Assembly: GCF_018320785.1 (NCBI RefSeq)
Contig: NC_054871.1
Location: 16,674,339-16,738,338 of the forward strand
DNA from: Cheilinus undulatus
Taxonomy: Eukaryota > Chordata > Actinopteri > Labriformes > Labridae
Direction: 5' to 3'
DNA length: 64,000 bases
The position numbers and the translations under genes are program-made. Shown piece by piece: positions 14,301-27,800 of the stretch; position 1 is the first letter of the stretch, and the number at the start of each line of letters is the position of its first letter. The notes below the pieces were generated by a model. That model was not told where the DNA came from, searched no databases, and was given only the letters and a program-made list of their open reading frames with translations.

Positions 14301-17300
14301 TATTATTTGCTCAAAATCAGACTATGTGGTGCGTGCAGGTGGTCGAGTGGTTTGGGGCGCGCCCTGGGTGCGTGGGCGGCCTGGGTTCGAATCCAGCCTG
14401 TGGCCCTTTGCCGCGTGCCTCTCCCCACTCTCGTCCCTGTTTCCGAGTCTATCCACTGTCCTCCTCTAAGAAAGGCACAAAAATAAATCTTAAAAAACAA
14501 AAATGGCGCACACTAAAAAGTTCTATTTCATACAGCCTTTTAGGCAAAGAGGGTCCACTGAGACAGAATGTGAAATATTTGTACCAAGACAATAGCATTA
14601 GTGGGGAATGTAAGGCGATAACTTCCCTGTTCTCTGCTGCTATGGTCTGTGCTTTGGGAGCAGGTAAGCTGGCTCAGTGATTGTGCATACAGATGCAGAT
14701 GCAGATAAACAGCTGGCAGTGATTAGAGGCCTGAGTCAGCCTGTTCTGGAGACTGAGTTAATGATTTTGTTAAAGGCTTACATGACTCAATTGGACATTA
14801 TCCCACTAAAGTTTTCACAAAAATATCCATAAAAATGTGACCACAATGATCAATGAAGTTGTAGCACTCGGTCAGAATCAATGAAACAGCTCACAGTTAT
14901 ACAGGGAAGATAATATTCTCCTATTGGAAATCAGACCAACCTTTGACACATGAGACGTCTTTGTTTTCTTAGGGTCTGAGAAGGCAGAGAGGGGGATGGT
15001 AGGGAGCATCGGGTAGTCCGGACTTGGCCTCGACACGGCCTCGGCTCCCTCTGGAACCACCAACACCTGAAAATGATGACACAAGAAGAGATGCGAATTT
15101 ATGAGTAGACATTTAAATACAACTTCTGCTGTATGTGTACTGTAAGATCTCAAATACAAAAGAGAAAATGTATTTATTTTGTCTGAAAACAGGCTTTCAT
15201 GGGGATGTTTTTCCTAAAGACAATGTCAAATGACTCATCGTTGGAGCATTTCTATGGCTTGACTGGTCATTAAACACTTACAGTTGACTCATCTGTGAAA
15301 AAAAATCTGCTGTGGAAAAATACCCCTTTCTATAAAACATAAAAGCTGTCTACAAATATCAATAACAAGAAGAGAGACATTTATTAAAACTCTTAAGTTA
15401 CATTTCATAACAAACAGGCATTAGTCTTTTACCTGTTTTTCTTCTAAATCTCTGAATGCTTGTGTGTACACTGTGTACTGTACTCTTTTTCTTTTCACTC
15501 GGTGAGCTGTTATGTCCCAGCCGAAATTTATGTTCTTAAATTAAAAGGTTGTGTTTTATCACACTTAAAGGATTCACAGTAATCCTGCTCTTTATTAACC
15601 CTATATTGGCATCTTCAAAAGGAGAAGACACATGATAGCTAAGAGAAGATAGGATTGCTTCGATCATTCACACTAAAAAATATACTGAGCCCCAGCACAT
15701 TAGCCTATACCCCGAAGTCCAGTTTGTTTGACTTGTATGAGTGCTTCGTATTGCGCCCTACTTCCTTGGCTTTGGCACATATTGAGGAGGTGGGCTTCAT
15801 AAAGGTGCTGTTGCTCATATACACATAAGCCCAGCTGTGAAACATGTATCTGACCAAAAATAACCCAACATAAGCCACAACATCAGTAAAGTTAAAGACC
15901 CTGTAAAGTGAAATCCAAAATTTTTGTCTTAATACAGTTAATACATGTTTGAATATGGTTGCTGTAAACATGTGAAAACACTGAGATCTACATGTAACTG
16001 AATTTCGGATTTAGACTGTTCAAAAGCTTTTCACCTCTTTCTTGGCTGGGTTTAATTTGGGCAGGGCAAATATGTGGGCTGGTGATGTCATGAGCTTTTA
16101 TTGAAAGTTGACAGTCAGTTAAATGCAGGGTTTTTTTTTGGGTAATTTTGAGGTAAATTTGCCTCATCTATCAGCCACAGTGGCCTATGGGTCATTTAAA
16201 GTATCATAACTGAGATTTTAGCCAGAAAATTGACTTTGTCTCTTCTCTGGCACAGAGTCAGGCAGCTGCTCTCTGCTCATAAGGTCAAAGGGCAGGATAA
16301 CGGTGTGAGAGCTTTCCTCCATTCAGATTTTAACATTTTTTTAAATTTGAGAGGATCACATTTCTCATGAGTGGGAGTGGCTTCATCGCATTCAACAGAG
16401 ACACCCACACTATCCTGGAGCCGTTTTTACTGCCTCGTTTTTTTCATGACTTTGAAACTTAATTTCATAAACCTAGAGATGTTTTATTTTACTGAAATTT
16501 GATCTGGGGGTTCATAACACAGTGATCTATCATACAACAAACCTAAATACGGATTTAATTTCACTTTACAGGGTCTTTAACTCATTGAGTGCCAGCCCTT
16601 TTATAATATGGAAAGTGGCTTGTGTCAATGGCACTCAGCGTTGGCTTTTAAATGATGTACATATATGTCAATGGCACTCAATGCGTTAATGTCATGATGT
16701 CCATGTATTTCTCCCTTGTGCTGACACTTAAACTGCCTTTCTTGTGAACAAAGCCACATTTTAATGTGTGACGACATATACAATATGGACAAAAGTATTT
16801 GGCCACACCTGTTGATTACTGAATTCAGGTGTGTCAATCAGACCTGTAACTATAGGAGTGTAAAATCACACATCTTGCCATGCAGTCTCAATTTGTAAAT
16901 ATTTGTGATAAAAAATAAGTCATTCTGAAGAGTTCAGTTACTTCAACCATGGTACTGTGATGGATACAACCTTTTCTATTCTAACATGACTGTCCCCCAG
17001 TGTGCAAAGCAAGGACTTTAAAAGACATGGTTTGATAACTTTGGTATGGAAGAACTTGACTGGCATGCAGAGAGCCATGACCTCCACCCCATCGAGCACC
17101 TTTGGGATGAACTGGAGCAGAGCCTCATAAATGCTCTACAGAATGAATGGGCACAAATACCCACAGGTACACTCCCAATCTATGTCCAAACTATGTCCTA
17201 ATTTAATCCAAATACAATGTCATAATAGTTCCTGTGTGTGTAATGGTCAGGTGGCTGAATACTTTTGTCCATATAGTGTATGTACAAGAGATAACGATGC

Positions 17301-20300
17301 TCAGGCCAACTTGGTGCCAAGCAATGCAAGTGCAGGCCAGCAGAGGATTTGGAAGAGGAAATAATCGTGAACCTAAAGGCACAACTGGGCTTTCTGTGTA
17401 ACCTCAGACACTTTAATATCTATTTTTGTAATTCTGAGTGCCTCTGTGTGCTGGGCCAGAGTTTATGCATTTACTTTTATATATCACTGATTCTACTGGT
17501 CTTTATTTCATCTAAGTTCTAATAAAAGTATTAAAAATGAGCATGTATATCTGCTCTGCTCTGGTTTGCAGTCATTTGCTGATCATAGCCGTGGCCCTGC
17601 CCTTGTCTGAAATAGTGTTGTTTTTTTAAGTTCATATGGCACATTTTTTATCTAGATTACTTTGTCCATTGTTTAAGAAGCAGAACTGTTTAGTGGATAA
17701 AGACTCCTCCCAGAGACAGCACAACTTGATAAATCATGTGATAGTTGTTACTACTGTCCGACTATAGTGTAGCCACTTATTTAGCCAACAGCCTGGTCAG
17801 CCTGGAAAGTGGCCAGTGTGTCAGTCAGCCTCACCCCTCCAGCTTTGATCAGCTTTCTCCTGAATTCTTTGGTGGGGTTGTTGAAGGTGAGCTTCTCACA
17901 GCGCAGGTGGTTGACTGGTGGATTGCCCTCCAAGTTAAGGAACAGGTCGTAGTTGAAAGTCACCTTTTTTGGCTCCTCCTGGAGAGAGGTATATGGAATA
18001 AAAATGTTTTTAACCTCCTTGAAATTTACAGCAAGTGCAAACTTAAAGTGTTTTTCCTCCCTGCATACTGTCTCTATTCAATACCTGCATATTTCACAAC
18101 AGAAGATAACAGCTGAATGAATGAACTATCACCCTGGAAGTCAATAAAACATTCAGATGTAGCTGGAGCCTCTCACTGATAAGAAAACATTCCTGAGAGA
18201 AGCCAAAGCAACGTGGACAGTTAAAGCCCAGGAAAAGGCATTAGGATACTCTTGAGAGGTTTCATAATCAAATGTCTTCCTGTAAATGCAGATGAACAAA
18301 CGGCTGCTGATATTTACATTCCGCTTGCATGCCTTTTAAGTATTTTCTGCGCTGCTGTGATAAATGCATCCACTGTGTACAACCTAATTGCATAAAGGAA
18401 GAAGAAGTAACATATTTGGGTGCAGTCCAGACGTTTAATTTCATAAGGAACTGCAGGAGATGGTGCTTCACTAATGTGCACATCTGTCTCCAGCATCATC
18501 CTTATCACGTAATGAGAGTAAAGGGGTTGTTTCTTTCTTTCATCGTTCATTTAAACGGCTCAGGCAGACTTTAAGCTACAAGTTTCAGAGTGTGTCCTTG
18601 TTTGGTTTCTCACTTACAGTGAAACTGTTCCTTATTTGAAAAATACTTCACTGCAAAATAATGAACTTAGATGGAAACAGTGGATTTCTAACAACTTCTT
18701 TCTGACCTACTGTTTTATTACGGCTGTCTACAAGGATTTTAAAAAAGACACTCTATAAAACTCTCAGCTTTAGACAAGAACTTAATTTCTGAAACTTCTT
18801 GTATGAGAAATTACCTCTCTGTTGTGCCAAACTAAAGCTTCAATTGCTTAAAATTGTGGATTTCTGCAGGAGAAACCTCATTATTTCCCAGTAATCCCAA
18901 TTTTTGTGCTTTTGCCAAGTCTCTTCTAGTTGTAAACATTATAAACAAGAGCTCAAGTAATAGCTACCACTAAATTAAATGAAGTCATAGTGTAACAACA
19001 GCAACGAGAAATATTTCAATCACATTAAATCCTGCAGAACTCCATTTAATGCACTTTAAAATCAATCATATCCTGTACCTACTCCAGCTCTTTTACACAG
19101 CAATTCAGCAAAGGTTTGCCTCCTTTACAATGAACCCCCACAACAGGGTAATATCGCTGTCCCAGTGTGTGATCTTTACACCGTGTTGCAGGATGCAAAG
19201 AGGCGTGACATGTAAACAAACAGTACACACTTCATATACAAGCACACCCAGCTTTTGTTTTCCTATTTCCCCTGCTAATGCTCCATGTCTCCTTGCATAA
19301 TTCCACAGATTTCATTTCTTAATTCTAGGCTCCTTGTGCATCTCATAGTAAGTCCACCACATTTGTTGCTCTTAAAATCTTTTCTCTCATTTGCTGACAT
19401 ACAATCATGACAACTTTCATACAATGCAAAGTCAGCAGGGAGCATTAAATGTTTCCCCCTCCAGTGTAAGCTGGATTTCACTGCATCTGGTCCCCACGCT
19501 CTCTGATTTCTATGATGCAGTATCTATATAAAGTGTGCTTTCAGCAGCCTACAGTTTACTGTTCATGCACAGCTGATCTCACCTTGTTCTTGAAGTAAAC
19601 CTCGATAGGCATGAGGAAGCCTGCGTAGCCCGACTCCTCCACTTTGTACGGAGGCTCCTTACATACTGCAGACAAAGACAAAGACTCACATTACACATAT
19701 CAGCAGAATGACTAATTGAAGTCAAGATGGAGGTAATGAGGTAAATAAACCTATTCACGCAATTAAAACCCCAAAAGTACAGCCCTTAAGTGCTGCGTAA
19801 CATGAGATAAAAAGAACCATTAATCAGTGCACCGCAGTCAGTGCAAAACTATGAGCATTGTGTATTATCTGCTCTTATTTTTCAATTCCAAAGTGTTCCA
19901 ACTACAGGAAACTGTCTGTCTTTGATGAAACATCTGACCCTCTCTGTCCGCACTGAAAATGTTATATGAGTGCTCCTTCTCTGGCAAAAAGTGGACATGT
20001 ACCGGTAAATACTAAAAAACATGTGAGAGGTATATTATTTCTTAGTTTGTGCTTTTGTAAACAAAGATACCCATTTTACACTATAACGCAGATGTTTCCT
20101 ATCCGAAAAAGAAACCATAAAAAAAAGCAAACAGAAACTCTACAATTGGAAATGAACCGTCATACACAATATACCGACATATGCAACATTATTTTTGCGG
20201 ATACAACATTTAAATGTTGTTTAGAAAAAAAAAATTCTCAACACAATTTTAAGTGTAATGCACTACCAGCTGAAATGAAATTAACACAAAACATAAAGAC

Positions 20301-23300
20301 TTTTAACAAAAGTTTTAAAGGGTGGCTAAAACAAAATCAGAGATGGGAGCATTTTTTACTCCTTTATGTTTGCTGTTATTTTATGTAACTATGATGTAAA
20401 TTTTACCACTTAGTGGCAAAACAGCTGTTATTGTCTGTAATTTTTATGTAAACTTGATGTTTTTCTTTCTACCTTTCTTTCTTTTGTAAAAGCCTAAGTA
20501 GGGAGATGGAAACCAGCAACAGCTATACCCTCTATATATCAAACATCAGTAACCTATGGCTTGTTTTTCACAGGTTCAAGTTGTACTATGTACTATGCAT
20601 TGTCCCTATCAAGAAAACTTAATAAAAAAGGATAAAAGGTTTGAAGATGAACACATTTACAAATTACAGTCCTTTAAAGTGCAAAGAATGATAGTGAATA
20701 ATGGAAAAGACTTCAGCTGGCAGGTCTGTTGGTCCAGCCTAAAACTCAACTAATTTATTTGTTCTATAGCCAATATTTACAGCTAATAAAGGCAGATTTT
20801 CGTAGAGAAAATTAAGGGCCGAACGTTTTGGGAAAATAATCTAACTGCGTTTTTTCCCCCCCTAAATACTGCAATTGGATTTAATATGTGATCATTTCTT
20901 AATTTCATCATCTTATGTATCTTTTTTCACAAACACAAGCAACAGATTATTCTTTCATTTAACCGACACAACACTGTATAGATTAAAGCAGGGCTAAACA
21001 ATTTTGAAAAGAGAAAATCTTATTCTAATTATTTCGACTCATTTCAATTTTAGTATCAATTTCTATACTATACTATAACGATTATTTTTATGTCATATTC
21101 ATTTTGATTACAAAAAACATAAAATGAGGAATGAAGGATTGTTTGAAAACTTTAAAAAAATGACATTTGAATGTTTGCATGATGGGCAGAGCATAACTTC
21201 TCTACTGCCAGAAAAAAAACATATTAAACTACGTTAAGCTGAAATTTTGATACACATCGCAGGTCAAAGAAATATGCTTATACTGTGTTTTAGAAAATTG
21301 CTGAAGGACATATTGCAAATTCATCTAGGGGAAAGTAAACTTTAAATGCATCATGCATAATGGTATACCAGTCCTCCACTTTGGGCTTCTCTGTCTTTAG
21401 CCAGTTTCTTGTTATGGCCTTGTTGCTTGAAATTAGCATAATTCTCCACACATATTTGTTCAAGTTACCCTTTAGTTTAGTGTTTATTTTTTTCTAAATA
21501 AGGTACTTTAAATGAAAGTAGAAGTTAAGTACCTAATATTTAGAAATGAAAGGAAAGAGGTGGATAACTCAAGGTAACTCATGATAGGTTAAGATAAAAC
21601 AGACAATATAATACTAAATCAATGATTCGATACGCGGCCCATGATAATGATAAAATCATGTTATCACAGGACATAATCCCATTATATTTTTTTTCTTATT
21701 TAATTCCACTATTAACTCCATATATAAAATTGTAAGCCCCACCACAAGGATTAATGAAGTGGTAAGGCATAGTAAGCGGAGGAACGCTCTGGCCAAGTGA
21801 CGCCACACCACCAGTGCGGACCAAAACATGGCGGCCTCCCGATGAGTTTATGAGCTCAAAATTGCTCAAAATGCAGATATCTAATAAGTTTTTTAGTTCA
21901 ATATAAATGTGAGAGATATAAATATCTCTCCAATAAGGTAAATTTTTCTGATCATGCAGGGTTCCTTTAAAGATGTTATCACCTCTTCATCTTACCTCTC
22001 TTGGGTTTGGGGAAGCTGTCGTGCAGGCGGAAGACGACCCTCTCTACAAAGTGCTGGATGTCGCCGGTCTCTGGCCCTCTGACAAACACCATCCAGTCGT
22101 GGGTGAAGCCCTCTGATGTTACTTTCTTCCTGAGCTGGGCCCTGTGGCCTAACTCCAGCTTCACCTGCACTGTACACTGAAAAGAGAAGTATACAAACAA
22201 ATGAGTCCAAACACTGAAGAGTACAAGACAATGACGGTGGTGGTGGATGTAAGAAAATAAATAAAAGCAGGATATAAAAGAAAAATATAAACTATGGGGT
22301 TTGAATAGAAAGCAGCAAATTTATTCAGATCAGTAAAGTGATAATGCAAAGTAGAAACATTTATCTGCCAATCTCTACCTTTCATACAACCTGTGTGTAG
22401 CAGAGCAAAAAATACTCTGCGATTGTTTTAGTGCTCCATTGAGCCATTTGACACATGCTTGCAGATTTCTGTGCAAAATAAATGTATTTTTCTCTTGAAT
22501 TTATTTACAGAGAACATGCTGCTGAGTTTTCATACATTAGCCTATAGTGCATCTAAAAAGACAGCAAAGGCAAGTAGTTTGACACAAATTGGGTTCATCC
22601 TGCACATTTCAGGCAAGTATAATCATAAAGTTCATAACAAATATAACAGAAACAGAAGTTTTAGGCTACTAGATACTCTGAGGTCCAAGGGCCTGTGCCC
22701 ACAGAGCAATCTCTTTGCACTGATGGCACCCACAGCTTTAGTGTCAGATTGCTCTAACCAGCACTTACAGTCCCTATGTTACAAAATCAGCTTCTACTTT
22801 CTACGTGTCAGGTCATTTTTAAATCTTTTCTTTATTCATGGAAATTACACTTAAAAATTGATATTGGCATCTGCAGATAGCTTAAAAAGTCATATATTAG
22901 CATTCACAGATATGAACATTTCTGTCAATATCTACAGTCGATATTTTGGCAGTACATCTAACATATCAGCCTTAAATACCTGTAAAACATACAAGTGCAT
23001 TATGAACAGGTGGTTACCTGGAGCACCACACACTTAAAGAGGGCCCACAGAGCCCTGAACATTTTTAATGAAGCCCCAAATGTAAATAAACCCCAACACT
23101 GTCTACTCCCCTCTCGTCTCTCAGCTCCTCTTTGACTCAGCCTCTTTTTTGCACAGGAGACACTTAGTGTTCTTTACAATAAAAAATGTGTGTATATATC
23201 AGTATCAGCATCAGCTACAGTAAGTTTGTAAGTATCAGCACATCAGATATAGGCAAAAATCCAATATAATGCAAACTGATGGAAAAGAATCCAGCAACTT

Positions 23301-24780
23301 TTGACCTGGAATATGTTCCCTCAAAAACACAAGTCAATTTGGTTTCTCTGCCACAATTGTTGCTGACAAGCTGATTTAAGAGGTTCCAGCCCATCTTGAT
23401 TTTGATTGGTCATGAGGGAAAAGTGAGATTGATGTGTACAACGCTGTTCTAAAAGTTGGGCTATTTTCAACTGAGAATTCTGTGAGTGCAACTGCAAAAA
23501 ACAGCTGACACCAAGGTCGCTTTGGCACTGAAAACACAGTAATACATTGGCTTGATATTGAATGAGCGCTGCCAGCTTAAAAACAGCAGCTGTGGACACA
23601 AGCCCTAGCTGTTAGGGGAATTTAGCTATAATAGAATTACAAGACACATTTCAGTACTAGGGCTGAACGATTTTGGAAAATAATCTGATTGCAATTTTTC
23701 TCCCCAATAAAGCAATTTAATATTCAATTATTTTTAAGTTCCTTATCTTATATACATTTCTCAACATACAATCGATAAATCATTCTATATTACAGCAAAC
23801 AAAATATTAAGTAGATTATAAGTAGATACAACTAGACAATTTGAAAAACTTTCCAATTCACTTATTTTAACTCACTGCAGATTTAGTTTGAACTGTCGTA
23901 TTGAAGGGAATGATGATTTTATGTCTTCATCATTTTTAACACGAAAAACCTTGACAAAAAGAAGGAAAGTAGGAGTTTTTGCAAACTATTCTAGAAAAAA
24001 TTATCACGTGAATGTTTGTATGATGTGTGAGGCATCATGCAAGCATATTCTCTGCTTAGGAAATGGCTTAAACTGATATTTTTAAACAAACTTTAGGTAA
24101 AAGAAATATTCCACCTCTTGTGATTTGAAAACCGCAGTAGAACACGTCAGTCTTTAAAACACATTTTTAAGGAGTAAAGGTTTAAGCAATGAGGATGAGC
24201 AAAAGCAAACCAAAAAAAGACTTCAGCTGATGAAGGTTTGTTGGTTTTGTCCAAAACAACACAAACATATTCATACATGCAGCCGATATTTACAGCTGTC
24301 ACATCAGCTCACAGTTTTTATGTCTGTTTCATGTTTAAAATAACACCTGTGTTTAATACAAGCCTATCCCCCCAAAAAAGATCTACATTTTTTAAAAACT
24401 AAACTGACACTGATTAATCTGAGGGAGGTGGATAGCTTCACCTGACTGCATCAGAGTGGTGTAAAAGCAGAGCAATAATATTCCAGCCAACATCCAACAG
24501 GTAAAATGTACACAAGCTAGGGATGGGTACCTTTCACATTTGAACCAGTACAGTAATGTAACATCACAAGTGTTTTTAAAAATTACTCCAACATGGAAAA
24601 CCTTAACTACTGTAACTACCCAGTGTTTTTTTCTTTATATTGCACAAATGAAAACCCAGCCCTTAATCCAGTGTCTGTTGGGTGACTGAGCAAACAAACA
24701 TATCCCTTTATCTACTATATTTCCATGGTTGATATCCACATAATAAACAGGCAAATCAGGGTGTTTAAAGTGAGGATTCG

Positions 24781-24823
<43 letters not shown>

Positions 24824-27800
24824 GGGCAAATGAGCAGGAAACAGCGGGACCGGCAGCGGGAATCATCAATCATCACAGTGCCTCCTCAGATCAGAAGTTT
24901 GCCATGGAAAACCTTGAACTTCATGTCACAAATATTGCAGCGAGATCTGCATCATATTTTGAAAAAGTGGCGCGCTCCCTTCAACTGCTTCCTATCAGTC
25001 ATGCTTGTTTTGTTGATTCGGCTCGCTGCTATCAACGTCATTACTCATGTGTATGCAATGCTGCGTTCACGTCAGGCATGGAAAATTGACTTCTCTTCCA
25101 CTGTCTTGCAGTCACAAGGTACCGAAACATGGTACCATTTGATTTTGCGTGAATCAGTACTCAGGAGTACCGACAGAATTTGGTCTGTACCAATAAAAGT
25201 ACCGAATTCTGTACCCATCCCTATTGCAAGCTGAGTGAGAAAACATTGCTTCGTTTATAAAATCATGTTTTTAGTTATTACGGTAAATTTAGACTTTTGG
25301 GATATGGTTCTGTAAATGTTGCGATAACAACAGGAAAACGAAAAATCATGCAACCCTGATTTTTAAGAACACTTGAGGCTGGAGATTCCACTGTAACACA
25401 GGGGCTCTTATTTTTTGTTTTTTTGCTTCCATATTAAACCAAACCCTCTCTTTTGAGTGTCTGAGCTGAGGTTAGTACTGAGGGATGCTACCTCGGCTTG
25501 GAAAAACACAAAGCTGTACTGGTGCGGGGACACTCTCTCTTATTAGCTGCCTGAGGCGACAGATTTCAAAGGCTTGTCCAGAAGAGAGGCATATTTTCGA
25601 GCCACCTCTGTCTGCCTAGAACAAAGACAGCAACAGGACAAACAAATGACACCGTGCTGGTGGGCGTTCGCAAGGCGACTGAAGAGGGTTTGGTGACGGA
25701 GGGCAGTGGGGGCAGTGGGGAGTGGATGGTGGGTGTCTTTGGGGAGGAGGGGGGGGAGCAGAAAGGCACTTTTTATCCTGGGGACCACTGAAGAATGTGG
25801 GGATTTTGGCCCCGCCGGAACAGCTCGTGAGAGGGGACTGAGTGGGGGGATTAGAGGGGACAGGACTGAGATGAGCTGGTCTGGCACTGGCACCCTGTAA
25901 CTCACACTCATAACACAAACACACCCACACACACACAAAGATACACACAGACTGGCACTCTGCCTGGTCATTCTGTAGGGCAATTCCCTAAAACCCCACA
26001 CCCCTGCACACTGAGGAGTAACATGTCAGTATTTTCATGTGTACTAAAACAACAATATCCATTATTTCAGTGATGATGGTACAGAAGTGCCAAAGCTTAA
26101 AAGACATTCAGATTTCAGACCTATTTTCACCAAACCTAATTTTGACACAGACATACTGTATAGTGACGTACATAGAAAAACCAGTGTCACACATGTAGGA
26201 TGTGGTATCAGGATGGGGTGAGGCTCTCTTTTCAGTCCCCATCGTCGAGGGCACAGCTAAAGGTGAGCTATGACTTGTTTTTGTTTTGGCAGAAATTATG
26301 TCTTCTCTAGAATCATTGTCTGCCCTGTATTTACCTAGAAGATGTTTTGCAATATTACCATGCTTTGCTCACACTAATTAATTTTCTTTAGCCTTACCAT
26401 GCCCCTTTTCATCACTATCCCCCCCCCCCCCAGGCGCCATGGGCCCCACATGGGAATCACTGAGCTAGTCCAAAGCTGTCAGAAAGCAAGATTTGATGTG
26501 CTTTTTTTTTGCAGGAATTTTTGAAAAATGGCGAATTGTGTTTACAGCTTTACACACTTCAATTAGTAGAAGACTTTCAGGGTGCCAGTTTAGCTCAGTC
26601 AGTTGCGCAGACGCCCATGCACATAGGCTACAGTCCTCATCGCACTGCTAACAGGGTAGAATCCCAGTCCTGGCCTTGTTTGGTGCATGTTCCCCCCCAC
26701 TCATTCCCCATATTTCCTGTCTCTCTTCAGCTGTCCAATCAATTTAATGCAAAAAGCCCAAAAACTGTCCAAAAAAAAATAAGACTCAACAAGAAGACTG
26801 AGAGTTTGAAACCTGTAAAAAAAAAAAACTTACAGTCACACACACATTATGTAACAGCTGATTTCCTAACAAAAACAATGAGAATTTTATGTTTAACAAG
26901 CAAGGAAAAAGAAAAATCACTTTAAGTTGATAAACTGTCAAATTAAATCTAAAATATCGAGGTTTGAGCTGAAATTTGTTAGTGATACCTTTATTTAATT
27001 CAGCTTATAATTTGAAAAAAGAAGTAGGCTGAGATTAATTGACTAGTCATCTGTTTTCCTGACAGCTGAGCTTATGAAAACCCCTGAGAGCCCTAAGTCA
27101 GTCACACAAATACAGTGATCTAGAAACAGGTTGATTTTAATAAAACTTGTATCAAAGTTGAAAATCTGTTATCAGAAAAGCCCTACCCAGGAGCCTGGAG
27201 TCAGCATATAATTAAGCATATGATGTAATATATGATCTTTAAATTACTGCTTCTAAATCTTTTGTTTCTTGATATTTTTTAATTCCCAAGAGCATCATAA
27301 GGTTTTTCCAATCAGTAGTGACATAAAAAGATTTGATTTCTACCATGTGAAGATAAATGTAAAGAACTCTGCTTGGATGGTAAACAAAGTTGTGCTATAA
27401 TGTTGGAAGCCACAGGGACAGAGAAGTGTTACAGGGAATTGTTTGTTTTTCTGTGATGGTGTTCACTAAAATAAAATCAAATAATTATTTCAATCATTGC
27501 CACATATTTATTTGTAACATTTGCGTCTTGGTATAAGTCAGCATTGCCCCATTCTTGAGAGAGAGATGAGCAACCCCCTTTACCATTCTGTATCCTGGGG
27601 TTTTCAATTATTTCACTTTTTAACTTTGTCGGAGCAGGATTTTTCTGTCAAGTTAATGCAAAGATTTTAATAAGCATTATATTTACATCAGTGTATGCTA
27701 CTTTATCTGCATTTACAGGGAGGATTTAGGGTTCTAGGAACAATAAAGGCAAACATTTGTGTAGGAGCCAAAACAAATGTGTGAACTTGTTTATCTTATA

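Noticed and set aside
14330..14400. tRNA-like sequence with perfect B box
   Set aside because: No pairing acceptor stem; it continues into a SINE body and A-rich tail, so it is a retroposon head and not a tRNA gene.
22459..22854. 131-codon plus frame
   Set aside because: Random-looking composition in an AT-rich intron, no similarity noticed, no flanking splice context.
25543..26001. 152-codon minus frame in mllt1 intron 1
   Set aside because: Pro/Ser/Cys-rich low-complexity translation of CA/GGGG-rich DNA, with overlapping open frames on the same stretch and no domain or splice sites.
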